Source of the DNA: Paenibacillus sp. GSMTC-2017
GTDB lineage: Bacteria > Bacillota > Bacilli > Paenibacillales > Paenibacillaceae
Assembly (NCBI RefSeq): GCF_016019935.1
Contig: NZ_JAECMT010000001.1
Coordinates: forward strand, 496,022 to 560,021
Length of the DNA: 64,000 nt
Direction of reading: 5' to 3'
The position numbers and the translations under genes were made by a program. Shown here in pieces: positions 29,080 through 38,051 of the stretch; positions within the stretch are counted from its first letter, which is position 1, and each line of letters opens with the position of its first letter. The notes under the pieces are model-generated. The model ran no database searches, was not told the origin of the DNA, and saw only the letters and a list, made by a program, of their open reading frames with translations.

Positions 29080-30240
29080 TTATTTCACGAGAGCGACAAT
29101 CTTCTGTGCGCCGTCCGCCATGGAATCAGCAGCTACAATGTTCAATCCCGATTCGTTCAATATTTTCTTACCAAGCTCAACGTTCGTACCTTCAAGACGA
29201 ACGACTAGTGGACGGCTAAGTCCCAATTCTTTTGCTGCTGCAACTACGCCCTCAGCAATAATGTCGCACTTCATGATTCCGCCGAAGATGTTAACGAAAA
29301 TACCTTTAACTTTCTCATCAGACAAAATGATTTTGAAAGCTTCAGTTACTTTCTCTTTTGTAGCACCGCCCCCAACATCAAGGAAGTTAGCTGGGTCGCC
29401 GCCATAATATTTAATAATATCCATTGTCGCCATTGCAAGTCCCGCACCGTTAACCATACAGCCGATATTGCCGTCAAGCGCAATGTAACTAAGATCGTAT
29501 TTGGACGCTTCAATTTCTTTTGCGTCTTCTTCTTCTAGGTCGCGAAGCTCTAAGATATCCTTATTGCGATAAAGCGCATTGGAATCAAAGTTAAGCTTAG
29601 CATCAAGCGCCATTACTTGACCGTCGCCAGTTACAACTAGCGGATTGATCTCAGCAATAGAGCAATCTTTTTCTACGAAAGCTGTGTACAGTGCAAGCAT
29701 AAACTTTACTGTTTTGTTAACCAGCTCACTTGGGATATTTATAGCATATGCCAACTTGCGCGCTTGGAAAGCTTGCATGCCGACAGCCGGATCGATTACT
29801 TCTTTGAAGATCTTCTCAGGGGAATGTTCAGCAACTTCTTCAATCTCAGTGCCGCCCTCTTCTGAAGCCATCATCGTTACTCGGCCAGTACCACGATCCA
29901 ATACTACCCCAATGTAGTATTCTTTCTTAATGTCACAGCCTTGCTCGATAAGAAGACGTTTTACTTCTTTGCCTTCTGGACCTGTTTGGTGAGTGACTAG
30001 TACTTTCCCAAGAATTTCACTAGCATAAGTTCGAACTTCTTCTAAACTTTTAGCAACTTTTACGCCGCCCGCTTTACCGCGTCCACCCGCGTGAATTTGT
30101 GCTTTCACGACTACTACAGGTGTTCCTAGTGCCTCAGCTGCCGCAACAGCTTCATCAACGGAGAAAGCAACTTTACCCTCCGGTACGATTACACCATACT
30201 GTTTTAGCACCGCTTTGCCTTGATACTCATGGATATTCAT
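29080..30240 (-). CDS. sucC: Succinyl-CoA ligase beta subunit
   Basis: ATP-grasp beta subunit of succinyl-CoA synthetase. [17 protein letters not shown] opens the protein, followed by the ATP-grasp fold ([31 protein letters not shown]) and the C-terminal ligase domain ([19 protein letters not shown]). A longer frame begins at a GTG at 30261, but that codon overlaps the GGAGG SD; the ATG at 30240 is nine bases from it and gives 386 residues, the usual size. Confidence 0.98.
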   Translation of the reverse strand: MNIHEYQGKAVLKQYGVIVPEGKVAFSVDEAVAAAEALGTPVVVVKAQIHAGGRGKAGGVKVAKSLEEVRTYASEILGKVLVTHQTGPEGKEVKRLLIEQGCDIKKEYYIGVVLDRGTGRVTMMASEEGGTEIEEVAEHSPEKIFKEVIDPAVGMQAFQARKLAYAINIPSELVNKTVKFMLALYTAFVEKDCSIAEINPLVVTGDGQVMALDAKLNFDSNALYRNKDILELRDLEEEDAKEIEASKYDLSYIALDGNIGCMVNGAGLAMATMDIIKYYGGDPANFLDVGGGATKEKVTEAFKIILSDEKVKGIFVNIFGGIMKCDIIAEGVVAAAKELGLSRPLVVRLEGTNVELGKKILNESGLNIVAADSMADGAQKIVALVK

Positions 30241-30292
30241 TGTTGAAATCCTCCATTTCACAGACTCAAATCAGTCATATGTACACAAACCT

Positions 30293-30321
30293 TTATCATT
30301 GTAGCATCTTTCCTTGTCCAA
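30293..30321 (-). promoter_or_regulatory. Candidate sucCD promoter
   Basis: On the minus strand TTGGAC (30316-30321), a 17-base spacer and TGATAA (30293-30298), about 50 bases before the sucC start. The -35 is near consensus and the -10 is moderate. Confidence 0.4.
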
Positions 30322-30369
30322 TACCTTATTTTTCTCTTTGAAAGCGCAAGCTTTTTTGATATGGATATC

Positions 30370-30384
30370 ATCTCAAAATGAGAT
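30370..30384. promoter_or_regulatory. Short perfect inverted repeat upstream of sucC, possible operator
   Basis: ATCTCA-AAA-TGAGAT lies about 50 bases upstream of the candidate sucC -35, in the sucC/yifB divergent gap (30241-30584). I do not recognise the binding factor. The rest of this gap holds the promoters and hairpin listed separately. Confidence 0.3.
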
Positions 30385-30472
30385 TAAACCAATTACGCCC
30401 TCTAGTATGACCCATAGTTGGTAATATATCCAAATAATACGCCGTTTATTTTCTATTACCTACCATAACTCA

Positions 30473-30501
30473 TTGACATTCATTTCTATTGACGCTAATA
30501 T
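30473..30501 (+). promoter_or_regulatory. Consensus sigma-A promoter of yifB
   Basis: TTGACA (30473-30478), exactly 17 bases, then TAATAT (30496-30501). Transcription would begin near 30508, leaving a leader of about 75 bases before the coding start. Confidence 0.7.
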
Positions 30502-30539
30502 CTTAAACAACTTCATATTAAGAGATCTGACGTGTAAGG

Positions 30540-30586
30540 AAGCACCTTCATTATTAGCTAATTATAGCTCATGGGGGTGCTTTTTT
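30540..30586 (+). terminator. Attenuator-like hairpin in the yifB leader
   Basis: AAGCACC (30540-30546) pairs with GGTGCTT (30576-30582), with an inner AGCT/AGCT stem, and the 3' arm runs into six T (30581-30586). The 3' arm also contains the G-rich SD (30573-30579) for the TTG at 30585. The hairpin could therefore terminate transcription or hide the ribosome site. Confidence 0.5.
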
Positions 30587-32150
30587 GTTTAGTTTAATGC
30601 ATAGTGCAAGTGTGTTTGGCGTTGAAGGTAGAAGTATATCGGTAGAAGTAGATATAAGTAATGGGCTGCCTCAAATAGCGATCGTTGGTTTGCCTGATCC
30701 TGCTGTAAGAGAATCTGTAGAAAGAGTTAGAGCAGCTATCAAAAATAGTGGATTTACTTTTCCGATGGAGAGAATTACGGTAAACCTTGCCCCTGCTGAT
30801 CTTAGAAAAGAAGGAACAGCCTTTGATTTGGCTATAGCCGCCGGAATTTTGGCATCCAGCGGACAATTAAATGCTAGTTTGCTAACAGAATCACTACTAA
30901 TCGGGGAACTATCACTTAACGGAAGTATCCGTCCTGTTTCCGGCGTTCTTGCCATGCTGGAGCAAGCGCAGCGGGTTGGCATTAAACGAGTACTCCTTCC
31001 ACTTGCTAACAGAGAAGAAGCTGAGTGGATATCTGGCATCGAGATCTATACGGTGTCTCATCTTATTCAATTAAAACAACCGAAAGATGGTACTTCGTTT
31101 TGGGAGCAAAGAAGAGTTGATTCTGAAATTGCTCGTAACGAGGTTTCAGAGCAGCATAACTTTCAAGTGAAAACCGACCAAATTGAAGATTTTTCTGATA
31201 TTATCGGTCAACATCAAGCGAAACGTTCTATGCTCATCGCGGCCTCAGGTAAACATAATATTTTGTTAAGTGGACCACCTGGTACTGGTAAAACGATGAT
31301 GATCCGGCGTTTGCCCGGTATACTACCTCCACTTAGTGAGCGAGAAGCACTTGAAGTAACGAAAATATATAGTGTTGCTGGAAAGCTGCAAGAAGGAATT
31401 GGCGGACTTATCGTTAGACCTCCATTCCGTTCCCCACATCACAGCATCTCTTCCGGTGGTCTAATTGGCGGTGGAAGCATTCCAAAACCCGGTGAAGTAA
31501 CACTCGCACACCGAGGCGTTTTGTATCTGGATGAGCTTCCCGAATTTCCTAGAATGGTGTTAGAATTGCTACGTCAACCGCTGGAAGATCGAATCGTCTC
31601 CATCGCAAGGGCAAGAGCGACGGTACAATTTCCAGCTAATATTATGCTTGCTGCTTCATTTAACCCATGTCCGTGCGGATACCACGGACATGAATATGGA
31701 GAGAAAAGATGTACTTGCAGCGCTCCTACTGTTGCACGCTATCGCTCAAAAATGTCTGGCCCGCTCCTTGACCGTATTGATTTACAGCTGGAAGTGCCTA
31801 GACCTATTTCTTTCGAACGTTTGAAAGAAGAAGAAATTATTACTTCAGCCTCACTCCGTGCCAAAGTCCAACTGGCTAGAGATAGGCAAGCTGAACGCAA
31901 CAAAAAATACGGAGCCGTTTGTAATAACGAGTTGTCTGGGGATGCACTGCGACGTGCAGTTGAATTAAGAGCAGAGGCTTCTCGATTGCTCGAAAGTGCT
32001 TTTCAAGTGTTAGGAATAAGTATGCGTGCTTATGATCGATTGCTGAAACTCGCAAGAACGATCGCAGATGTTGAACAAAGTGAAACGGTAGAAACAGAGC
32101 ATGTAGCCGAAGCTATTCAATATCGCAGGCTCGATATGCAATTGCAATAA
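30585..32150 (+). CDS. comM: YifB/ComM family Mg-chelatase-like AAA+ protein
   Basis: A 521-residue AAA+ protein. ComM of Gram-negatives is a helicase that extends branch migration in natural transformation; the role in Firmicutes is less clear. The N-terminal LonC-like domain (VEGRSISVEVDISNGLPQIA) is followed by Walker A (SGPPGTGKTMMIRRLPGI), Walker B (GVLYLDELPEFPRMVLELLR), a Cys-containing loop (FNPCPCGYHGHE) and a C-terminal helical domain. The start is a TTG at 30585 five bases from GGGGGTG; an ATG at 30597 is too far from an SD. It stands alone on the plus strand, divergent from sucC. Confidence 0.94.
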   Translation: MFSLMHSASVFGVEGRSISVEVDISNGLPQIAIVGLPDPAVRESVERVRAAIKNSGFTFPMERITVNLAPADLRKEGTAFDLAIAAGILASSGQLNASLLTESLLIGELSLNGSIRPVSGVLAMLEQAQRVGIKRVLLPLANREEAEWISGIEIYTVSHLIQLKQPKDGTSFWEQRRVDSEIARNEVSEQHNFQVKTDQIEDFSDIIGQHQAKRSMLIAASGKHNILLSGPPGTGKTMMIRRLPGILPPLSEREALEVTKIYSVAGKLQEGIGGLIVRPPFRSPHHSISSGGLIGGGSIPKPGEVTLAHRGVLYLDELPEFPRMVLELLRQPLEDRIVSIARARATVQFPANIMLAASFNPCPCGYHGHEYGEKRCTCSAPTVARYRSKMSGPLLDRIDLQLEVPRPISFERLKEEEIITSASLRAKVQLARDRQAERNKKYGAVCNNELSGDALRRAVELRAEASRLLESAFQVLGISMRAYDRLLKLARTIADVEQSETVETEHVAEAIQYRRLDMQLQ

Positions 32151-32191
32151 TTAGTTGACTCGCAGCATGATAGTATTAAATGGCATCATCC

Positions 32192-32240
32192 GCCCCTATC
32201 AAAATGCCCATTGTGACTAATCGGACAGGGGCTTTATTTT
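32192..32240 (+). terminator. Candidate terminator after yifB
   Basis: GCCCCT (32192-32197) pairs with AGGGGC (32227-32232), followed by TTTATTTT. The long loop weakens the call. Confidence 0.5.
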
Positions 32241-32373
32241 CATTTATCAATTGTAATTATGAATACTTAACTAAACAAATAGTTTACAAATTTCCACTTC
32301 CCACAAACCGAACATCACTCAGTGCTATAGATTTTACCTGCTCCTACTTTGAAGACTTATACTGTTTATTCTC

Positions 32374-32399
32374 AAAAAAGACGCCGTTTTCGCAGCGCC
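32374..32399 (-). terminator. Terminator after yraN
   Basis: On the minus strand GGCGCTG/CGGCGTC form a 7-bp stem (two wobble pairs) around a 6-base loop, followed by six U. It ends the ylqG-ylqH-yraN unit, 42 bases past yraN. Confidence 0.6.
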
Positions 32400-32441
32400 A
32401 AATCGTTAGAATGTATGTATTAGTTTAATTCATTTTGATTA

Positions 32442-32813
32442 TCAAAACGCCGCTTCATAATGCCGATACTCATGAATGACATCATCTGCTCCTATTAAAA
32501 TAGTAATTACATCGAACCGAATAGGGGCGTCCTGTTGTTTCGTGTATTGCATATAGGTTTGAGCTATTGCTCTCACTTGTTGCTGCTTGCGATAGTCAAC
32601 TGACTCGGCAGCTGATCCAAATCGACCTACACTCACTGCCCCTCTAGTTCTTACTTCAAAGAAAACTAACTTATCTCCAATCGTAGCTATAATATCTAGT
32701 TCCCCGCGCCGAGAGCGCCAGTTCGTTTCTTTTATACTGTAGCCAGCATCTATTAATCTTCGGCATGCTTCTAATTCACCTAGTTTACCTATTCTCTGTC
32801 TATCTATTGTCAT
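32442..32813 (-). CDS. yraN: YraN family (UPF0102) putative nuclease-fold protein
   Basis: A small protein of the UPF0102 family, which has an endonuclease-like fold; biological role unknown. The family core is clear: GKLGELEACRRLIDAGY, then NWRSRRGELDIIATIGDKLV and FFEVRTRGAVSVGRFGSAAE, carrying the D-ExR type active-site residues. A longer frame starts at 32852 but runs 53 bases into the upstream gene; the ATG at 32813 (MTIDRQRIGK) overlaps it by 14 bases with an SD nearby and gives 123 residues, the usual length. Confidence 0.9.
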   Translation of the reverse strand: MTIDRQRIGKLGELEACRRLIDAGYSIKETNWRSRRGELDIIATIGDKLVFFEVRTRGAVSVGRFGSAAESVDYRKQQQVRAIAQTYMQYTKQQDAPIRFDVITILIGADDVIHEYRHYEAAF

Positions 32814-33114
32814 GACTCCAATCCCTCGCTTTACGATCTGATTGGTAGACAAAACTTAATATTTCCGCAACGAGTGCGTAAAGTTCTGGCGGTATTTCCT
32901 GATCCACATCGAGCTTAGACAATACTTCCACTAACGAAGCATCCTCTTGCACAGGAATACCATTTTCTTTTGCTTTCTCCAAAATACGATCTGCTATTTG
33001 TCCGCTTCCCTTAGCAATTAGAACTGGAGCTGTCCGTTCGCCAGGTTCATATTTAAGTGCTACTGCTTTGCGTAGAGACATTTTCCCACTTGTACCTTCT
33101 TGCTCCTTGCTCAT
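32800..33114 (-). CDS. ylqH: FlhB C-terminal-domain-like protein (YlqH type)
   Basis: A 104-residue soluble protein matching only the part of FlhB/YscU that remains after NPTH cleavage: KAVALKYEPGERTAPVLIAK aligns with FAIALKYDSTKMEAPTILAK of the true FlhB at 1777-2874, and both end with an ALVAEILSFVY/AVAEVLAQVY-type helix. It has no membrane segments and no NPTH. Orthologues (YlqH/FhlB) sit next to ylqG near rnhB in Bacilli. It may interact with the export apparatus or a FliK-like partner; not proven. It overlaps ylqG by four bases. Confidence 0.88.
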   Translation of the reverse strand: MSKEQEGTSGKMSLRKAVALKYEPGERTAPVLIAKGSGQIADRILEKAKENGIPVQEDASLVEVLSKLDVDQEIPPELYALVAEILSFVYQSDRKARDWSHDNR

Positions 33115-35030
33115 GCTTTAAAATCCACTCCTTTGTAGCGAGTAGAAGCAAATTGTGATAAATCGGGTGGCGCTTGCCGTTTAACCTTTTGCTCAGTGGC
33201 TGTTGCCTCATCATTATTTGTAGGTAGCGGTGTAGTACGAAGCGACGAAAGTTGATAGCCTGTTTCTTTAAGTCGCTCGGCTATATCTGCACGTGAACCT
33301 TCAACCAACTCATTAATTGACGGATGATCATTCCATAAATTCAAACTAACTATTTTATCCGTTACATTAACATCTACCAAAGTATCACCCAATGATGCCA
33401 TTGATAAATTAAAAAGCAATCGACAGTTATCAGCATCAAGCTCACCCCTGCGTCCTCTTCTCGTCTGAATGTGTACAGAAGCAGTGCTGCCACCTTGTGA
33501 ATCTTGCAATGGAATAAACATGGTCACATGAGTTAACACCGAACTATTTCGTTCTGGAGTCAATAGTAGTTGTTGACCTGTAATTTGATGAATAAGTTGC
33601 TGAGCTGTCTCTCTGATTGCAGGTGGAGTATCATTTGAGCCCATTAAAGTGAGCAAAGCATTTTTCATCGTATCTTGTTGAGTCGGCTGCTGTTGAACAG
33701 GCTGTGTGCTTTGACCAGGTTGAGTAAGGTCTAGACCTATTACATCTTGAGTCAGTAGCGGAACTTGCGATCCACCAGGAAGCATTTGTTGTGATACAGA
33801 ACGCGCGCTTACATTTTGCCCTTGACTGGCTTCCTGCTTAATAGAAGCAACGTTCTCATGAATACCTTCTGCTAGAACCCCAACATTTGAAACATTCAAT
33901 GTCCCCTGTACAATTGTCGATGCTGTCATATTCATGCCATTTTGTACATTTGATGCTGCGATATCGATCCCTCTTTGAAGTTGGGCTGACCCACCTTGCT
34001 GAGTACTTACTGTCATTGTACGCACAGTTCCTTCATTTTCAGTTGCAAAAGTTCGTGACTGTGAAGCTGGTGACGAACTTGATTGATCGCCTGAAGTAGC
34101 TGCCTTTGCTAACTGCAACTCGTGATCGACGCCCATCCATTTCATCATTCCACTGAGCCAATTAGACGTATTAACTATTGGTCTTGAAGCTGCGTTAGCC
34201 GTATTATTGTTATCATCCATGTTATTTGCCGTCAGTTGAGCAACTACAGCACTTCCTTGCAGCATCGTATTTGCCCCTTGCGAAGCAGTTGATGCTGACT
34301 GTCCCGCAACTACTGTCGCACCTTCACGAGGAATCATCGCTCCTCGAAGTAGTTCTGCCCCTTGATCCAAAAGCGCTAAAACACGCGTTGCCGGATGTGC
34401 AGACTGCCCATCTCCATCTGCAACATTCACATCACTTGTAAGGAAAGCTCCGAGCTGTGTATGAAGTGTATCAAGAAGCTCATGAGCCCCTTTTCCAAAC
34501 ATAGCTTGCTGCATGGAACTTATCGTTGTGGCGGTCATCGGCAGTCCTCTCTTAAATGTAGCCGCAGTAGCTTGCATCCATTGCTCCTGATCCGTACCAT
34601 GCGGCATGACAGCGGCTGCCTCTTGGAAAGCCTTCGACGTTATTCGGTTAAATGGAAAGCCCTCACGTCGCAAATCTTTTATAATATCTAAAGCCCATCG
34701 CTGATCAGGTAAGCCTAACAGCTTGGCATAGTCTCGAAAAGTATCGTCTAACAAACCAGAAGCACTTAAGTCGACGGGTTTAAGCGTTATAACTGCACCG
34801 TTTGTTTCTGGTTGAACTTGCAACATAGCTGATTGACCCGGTTGTAGTGGGATTTCTAACTTAGCACGAACTTGCACGCCATTAATTTGAACAACTGCTT
34901 CGTTGTTTTCAAGCATTTGCAAAACGACGCCTCTAACGACTTGACCAGCCTTTAACTCCAAAGCTCTTGAGTCACCTGCTGTAGCATCGCCAAGCAGTCC
35001 TCTCATCATTTGACTGATATTCACGTTCAT
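33111..35030 (-). CDS. ylqG: FliK-like protein (YlqG type)
   Basis: A 639-residue protein with a well-formed N-terminal segment (ELKAGQVVRGVVLQMLENNE; VRAKLEIPLQPGQSAMLQVQ), a long Gln/Ser/Thr-rich middle at about 230-450, and a C-terminal domain resembling the FliK hook domain (QGGSTASVHIQTRRGRRGEL; LGDTLVDVNVTDKIVSLNLW). Position next to the FlhB-like gene and rnhB matches B. subtilis ylqG. Function unknown; the pairing with ylqH mimics FliK/FlhB. The ATG at 35030 has a GGAGGAG SD, with a sigma-D-like -10 box 42 bases upstream. Confidence 0.82.
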   Translation of the reverse strand: MNVNISQMMRGLLGDATAGDSRALELKAGQVVRGVVLQMLENNEAVVQINGVQVRAKLEIPLQPGQSAMLQVQPETNGAVITLKPVDLSASGLLDDTFRDYAKLLGLPDQRWALDIIKDLRREGFPFNRITSKAFQEAAAVMPHGTDQEQWMQATAATFKRGLPMTATTISSMQQAMFGKGAHELLDTLHTQLGAFLTSDVNVADGDGQSAHPATRVLALLDQGAELLRGAMIPREGATVVAGQSASTASQGANTMLQGSAVVAQLTANNMDDNNNTANAASRPIVNTSNWLSGMMKWMGVDHELQLAKAATSGDQSSSSPASQSRTFATENEGTVRTMTVSTQQGGSAQLQRGIDIAASNVQNGMNMTASTIVQGTLNVSNVGVLAEGIHENVASIKQEASQGQNVSARSVSQQMLPGGSQVPLLTQDVIGLDLTQPGQSTQPVQQQPTQQDTMKNALLTLMGSNDTPPAIRETAQQLIHQITGQQLLLTPERNSSVLTHVTMFIPLQDSQGGSTASVHIQTRRGRRGELDADNCRLLFNLSMASLGDTLVDVNVTDKIVSLNLWNDHPSINELVEGSRADIAERLKETGYQLSSLRTTPLPTNNDEATATEQKVKRQAPPDLSQFASTRYKGVDFKA

Positions 35031-35071
35031 TTCTCCTCCGATAGCAAATGGCGCTACACGATATATGCTTT

Positions 35072-35098
35072 ATATCGGCCCGTCGCCTCCATCCATGA
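35072..35098 (-). promoter_or_regulatory. Candidate sigma-D (FliA-type) promoter of ylqG-ylqH-yraN
   Basis: The minus strand has GCCGATAT (35072-35079), identical to the sigma-D -10 consensus, 42 bases before the ylqG ATG. The -35 position at 15-base spacing reads TCAT (35095-35098), a poor match to TAAA. The call rests on the -10 and on the flagellar-type genes behind it. Confidence 0.45.
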
Positions 35099-35189
35099 AG
35101 GGCAACACTCAAAGGAATTAACGGAGTCTAATTTACTGGCACACATCTCCATGCTGAATCAACAAAAAAACTCTTTATATGAAAAGACA

Positions 35190-35253
35190 TAAAAAATACG
35201 CCTCTCTATCAGAGCACCCCTAATTAGGCATGCTAGCTAATAAATAAGCGTAT
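35190..35253 (-). terminator. Candidate terminator after rnhB
   Basis: ATACGC/GCGTAT (35196-35201, 35248-35253) closes a structure with an inner CTCT-GAT-AGAG hairpin, followed on the minus strand by six U. The long branched loop makes it uncertain. It would separate rnhB from ylqG. Confidence 0.4.
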
Positions 35254-35265
35254 AATCCGTCTAAT

Positions 35266-35874
35266 CTATATCGAGGGTGAATCACCAAGCAATTTCCGCA
35301 AAAAAGTTCTCCTGTGCTGTAAACTTGGTCCATGCTCAAGTAAACGTTCCCGATGCAATTTAGTTGCGTATCCTTTATGAATACAAATACCGTATTCCGG
35401 GAATTGCTCTTCCCATTCCCCCATACAAAGTCGATCTCTCGTCACCTTAGCCATAATAGATGCAGCAGCAATAGACTGACTTGTTGCATCTCCTTTAATA
35501 ATGGATTGTTGCGGTAGAGAAAGATCCACTTTTTCTGCATCTACTAATAAATAATCGGCAGCAACCTGTAGCGATTCCACCGCAATTTTCATAGCGAGTC
35601 TTGCAGCTTGTTTAATATTAATATCGTCAACGATCGAAGCGTTCACTCTAGCTACTGACCAAGCAATGGATGAATTCGCGATGACTTCATAAAGTTGCTC
35701 ACGCTTCTTCTCTGACAGCTTCTTTGAGTCGTTTACGCCTTCTATCACGAGCCCAGGTGGTAAAATGACCGCCCCAGCAACAACGTCTCCGAATAGGCAA
35801 CCTCGTCCTACCTCATCAACACCCGCTACCCGGGTAAAACCTTCTCCCCATAACGATTGCTCATATTGCAGCAC
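35266..35874 (-). CDS. rnhB: Ribonuclease HII
   Basis: RNase HII removes ribonucleotides and RNA primers from DNA. The catalytic start AGVDEVGRGCLFGDVVAGAV is present, as are VNDSKKLSEKKREQLY, the internal DAEKVDL and ATSQSIAAASIMAKVTRDRL with the other acidic residues. Longer in-frame starts (35943, 35931) run into rbgA without an SD. A GTG at 35874 (VLQYEQSLWG) lies nine bases from GGGGG and gives 202 residues; I chose it, but the exact start is uncertain. Confidence 0.93.
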   Translation of the reverse strand: MLQYEQSLWGEGFTRVAGVDEVGRGCLFGDVVAGAVILPPGLVIEGVNDSKKLSEKKREQLYEVIANSSIAWSVARVNASIVDDINIKQAARLAMKIAVESLQVAADYLLVDAEKVDLSLPQQSIIKGDATSQSIAAASIMAKVTRDRLCMGEWEEQFPEYGICIHKGYATKLHRERLLEHGPSLQHRRTFLRKLLGDSPSI

Positions 35875-35902
35875 GTCATTCGTCCCCCATTTATCGTTTT
35901 TG

Positions 35903-36790
35903 CTAACGCTTTTTAACCGGCATGTTATCATATGGCGCTTCAAGCGTAATACGGCCTAACTTACCCGCTCTAAGGTCACGCAAAATAATACCGGAAGCCT
36001 TTTCCAAATCTACACGTCCACCACCAATTAGACAACCGCGGCGACGACCAATGTCTTCCATAATACGAACGATCTCTTGATTATCTTCTATGTCACTAGG
36101 GGGAGTTTCCAGGTCATACCTTTCCTGCAAAGCTGGCCAATAACGGTCTGCCAGTTCTTTGACAGCAAAATAAGCAATTTCATCTACGTTAAGAATTTGC
36201 TCACGTATTGCTCCAGTCATCGCCAGACGATACCCGACTAATTGATCTTCAAATTTCGGCCACAAAATACCAGGAGTATCTAGAAGCTCCATTTCAGTAC
36301 CAACTTTGATCCATTGCTGACCTTTTGTTACACCTGGTCTATCTCCAGTTATTGCGATATTACGACCTGCAAGTCGATTAATCAGTGTAGATTTACCAAC
36401 GTTCGGAATACCAACGATTAATCCTCTAACTGCACGCGGATTAATACCTTTAGAGATTTGTCTATTTATTTTCTCATGCAAAATTTCTTTAGCTTTAAGC
36501 GGGATTTCGCCTACTTTAGTGCCGGTTTGCGAGTCAACAGCAATACACTCATGACCTTCATGAGCGAAGTAAGTCATCCACTTCTCTGTTGTTTTTGGAT
36601 CTGCAAGATCCGATTTATTCAGAACGATAAGTCTAGGCTTTCCATGCAAAATCTCGTCAACCATAGGGTTACGACTTGATATTGGTACTCTTGCATCGAG
36701 CAGCTCTATTGTAATATCGATTAGTTTTAACTTGTCTTGTATTTGCCTCTTGGCACGAGTCATATGACCCGGAAACCATTGAATGCTCAT
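35903..36790 (-). CDS. rbgA: Ribosome biogenesis GTPase RbgA (YlqF)
   Basis: A circularly permuted GTPase needed for late 50S assembly. The 295-residue product shows the permuted motif order: G4 (LNKSDLAD, about 57-64), then G1 ([16 protein letters not shown]), G2/G3 ([23 protein letters not shown]). The C-terminal RNA-binding domain contains [20 protein letters not shown]. It lies 13 bases downstream of lepB. Confidence 0.96.
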   Translation of the reverse strand: MSIQWFPGHMTRAKRQIQDKLKLIDITIELLDARVPISSRNPMVDEILHGKPRLIVLNKSDLADPKTTEKWMTYFAHEGHECIAVDSQTGTKVGEIPLKAKEILHEKINRQISKGINPRAVRGLIVGIPNVGKSTLINRLAGRNIAITGDRPGVTKGQQWIKVGTEMELLDTPGILWPKFEDQLVGYRLAMTGAIREQILNVDEIAYFAVKELADRYWPALQERYDLETPPSDIEDNQEIVRIMEDIGRRRGCLIGGGRVDLEKASGIILRDLRAGKLGRITLEAPYDNMPVKKR

Positions 36791-36803
36791 TCTTTCACCT
36801 CAT

Positions 36804-37508
36804 TTAATACCGATGCTTAATAAACTCTAGTTTGTTCAGCGGCCAAAAAACAATGTCAGCTCGTCCAACAATTTCGTCATCTTTAACGAAACCAATGCTT
36901 CGGCTATCTCTACTATTGCTGCGATTATCCCCCATTGCAAAGATCATACCTTCAGGAACTACCGATTCTGTGAACGTATTGTTAGGGAAGTTTTCTGTAT
37001 TATTGTACAATTCGCCCTTAGCATGTGCTTCCTCAAGTACTTCCTTAATATAAGGTTCTTCAACCTTAACATCATTTATATATAGATCATCGCCTTCCAG
37101 TCGAATCTTATCGCCTGGAACTCCAATTACCCTTTTAATAAACTTTCGTTTTTCCTCTGGAACATCAAATACGACTACCTCACCAAACTTCGGCTCTTTA
37201 AAGGTATATAGTATTTTATTCACAATTAATCGTTCACCCGATATAAAATTCGGTTCCATTGACTCTCCATCTACAATATAAGGCGAGAACAGAAACTGGC
37301 GAATTAATAAGACGAGCACTACTGCAATAACAATTGCTTTAGTCCACTCTACAATCTCCTTATAAACTCCGCCCTTCTTTCCCGAACCAGAATTATGAGT
37401 CACAGAACGCTCATGTGTTAAACCTATTTGGTTACGCGATTCATCCGGGTGCTTATTCTCATCCGTGCTGAATGACTTTCCTTCATCATTTCGTTGCTGC
37501 GAATCCAT
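36804..37508 (-). CDS. lepB: Signal peptidase I
   Basis: Type I signal peptidase that removes signal peptides at the outer membrane face. It has a hydrophilic Asp/Asn-rich N-terminus (about 45 residues), one membrane helix (WTKAIVIAVVLVLLIRQFLF), the catalytic serine in VDGESMEPNF, the catalytic lysine in KRKFIKRVIGVPGDKI and box E (MGDNRSNSRDSRSIG). A TTG at 37529 lies in the SD; the ATG at 37508 is preferred and gives 234 residues. It sits between rplS and rbgA. Confidence 0.96.
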   Translation of the reverse strand: MDSQQRNDEGKSFSTDENKHPDESRNQIGLTHERSVTHNSGSGKKGGVYKEIVEWTKAIVIAVVLVLLIRQFLFSPYIVDGESMEPNFISGERLIVNKILYTFKEPKFGEVVVFDVPEEKRKFIKRVIGVPGDKIRLEGDDLYINDVKVEEPYIKEVLEEAHAKGELYNNTENFPNNTFTESVVPEGMIFAMGDNRSNSRDSRSIGFVKDDEIVGRADIVFWPLNKLEFIKHRY

Positions 37509-37554
37509 ATTCTCGCCCTCTTTCCTCAAAGAGTAATTATGTAGTTTCCATAAT

Positions 37555-37589
37555 TGAAAAACGAAAAGGAGCTTGATTTCGCAAGCCCC
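37555..37589 (-). terminator. Terminator after rplS
   Basis: On the minus strand GGGGCTTG/CAAGCTCC (one wobble pair) around a 6-base loop, then UUUUCGUUUUU. It ends 15 bases past the rplS stop. Confidence 0.75.
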
Positions 37590-37604
37590 TCTTGACGTTC
37601 CATC

Positions 37605-37946
37605 TTAACGAATTTCTTTAATTCTAGCAGCTTTACCGCGTAGTTCACGCAAGTAGTACAACTTAGCGCGACGTACTTTACCACGGCGAGCAACGTCGAT
37701 TTTGTCAATCTTTGGTGAATGAAGCGGGAAAGTTCTTTCCACACCTACACCGTACGAGATTTTACGCACCGTAAAAGTTTCGCTGATTCCGCCGCCGCGA
37801 CGTTTAATTACAACGCCTTCGAACAACTGGATACGCTCGCGCGATCCCTCGATTACTTTAACGTGTACCTTCAAAGTGTCGCCTGGGCGAAAGTTTGGAA
37901 GATCACTGCGCAATTGCTCTTGTGTAATTGCTTGTACAATATTCAT
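37605..37946 (-). CDS. rplS: 50S ribosomal protein L19
   Basis: L19 lies at the 30S-50S interface. From the ATG at 37946 the product is 113 residues: [19 protein letters not shown], then the conserved [20 protein letters not shown] and the C-terminal [20 protein letters not shown]. The upstream GTG at 37967 overlaps the SD region; GGAAGGAGTG fits the ATG. It is monocistronic here, with its own promoter and terminator, because a plus-strand gene separates it from trmD. Confidence 0.98.
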   Translation of the reverse strand: MNIVQAITQEQLRSDLPNFRPGDTLKVHVKVIEGSRERIQLFEGVVIKRRGGGISETFTVRKISYGVGVERTFPLHSPKIDKIDVARRGKVRRAKLYYLRELRGKAARIKEIR

Positions 37947-38051
37947 TGAGTTCACTCCTTCCACCATAGACGTTCATGTAAGCTCCCAATACTCCAAATG
38001 AGTTGATCTTTGCTTATAGCGGACCGCCCGACTTTATGAACAACATTAGAA

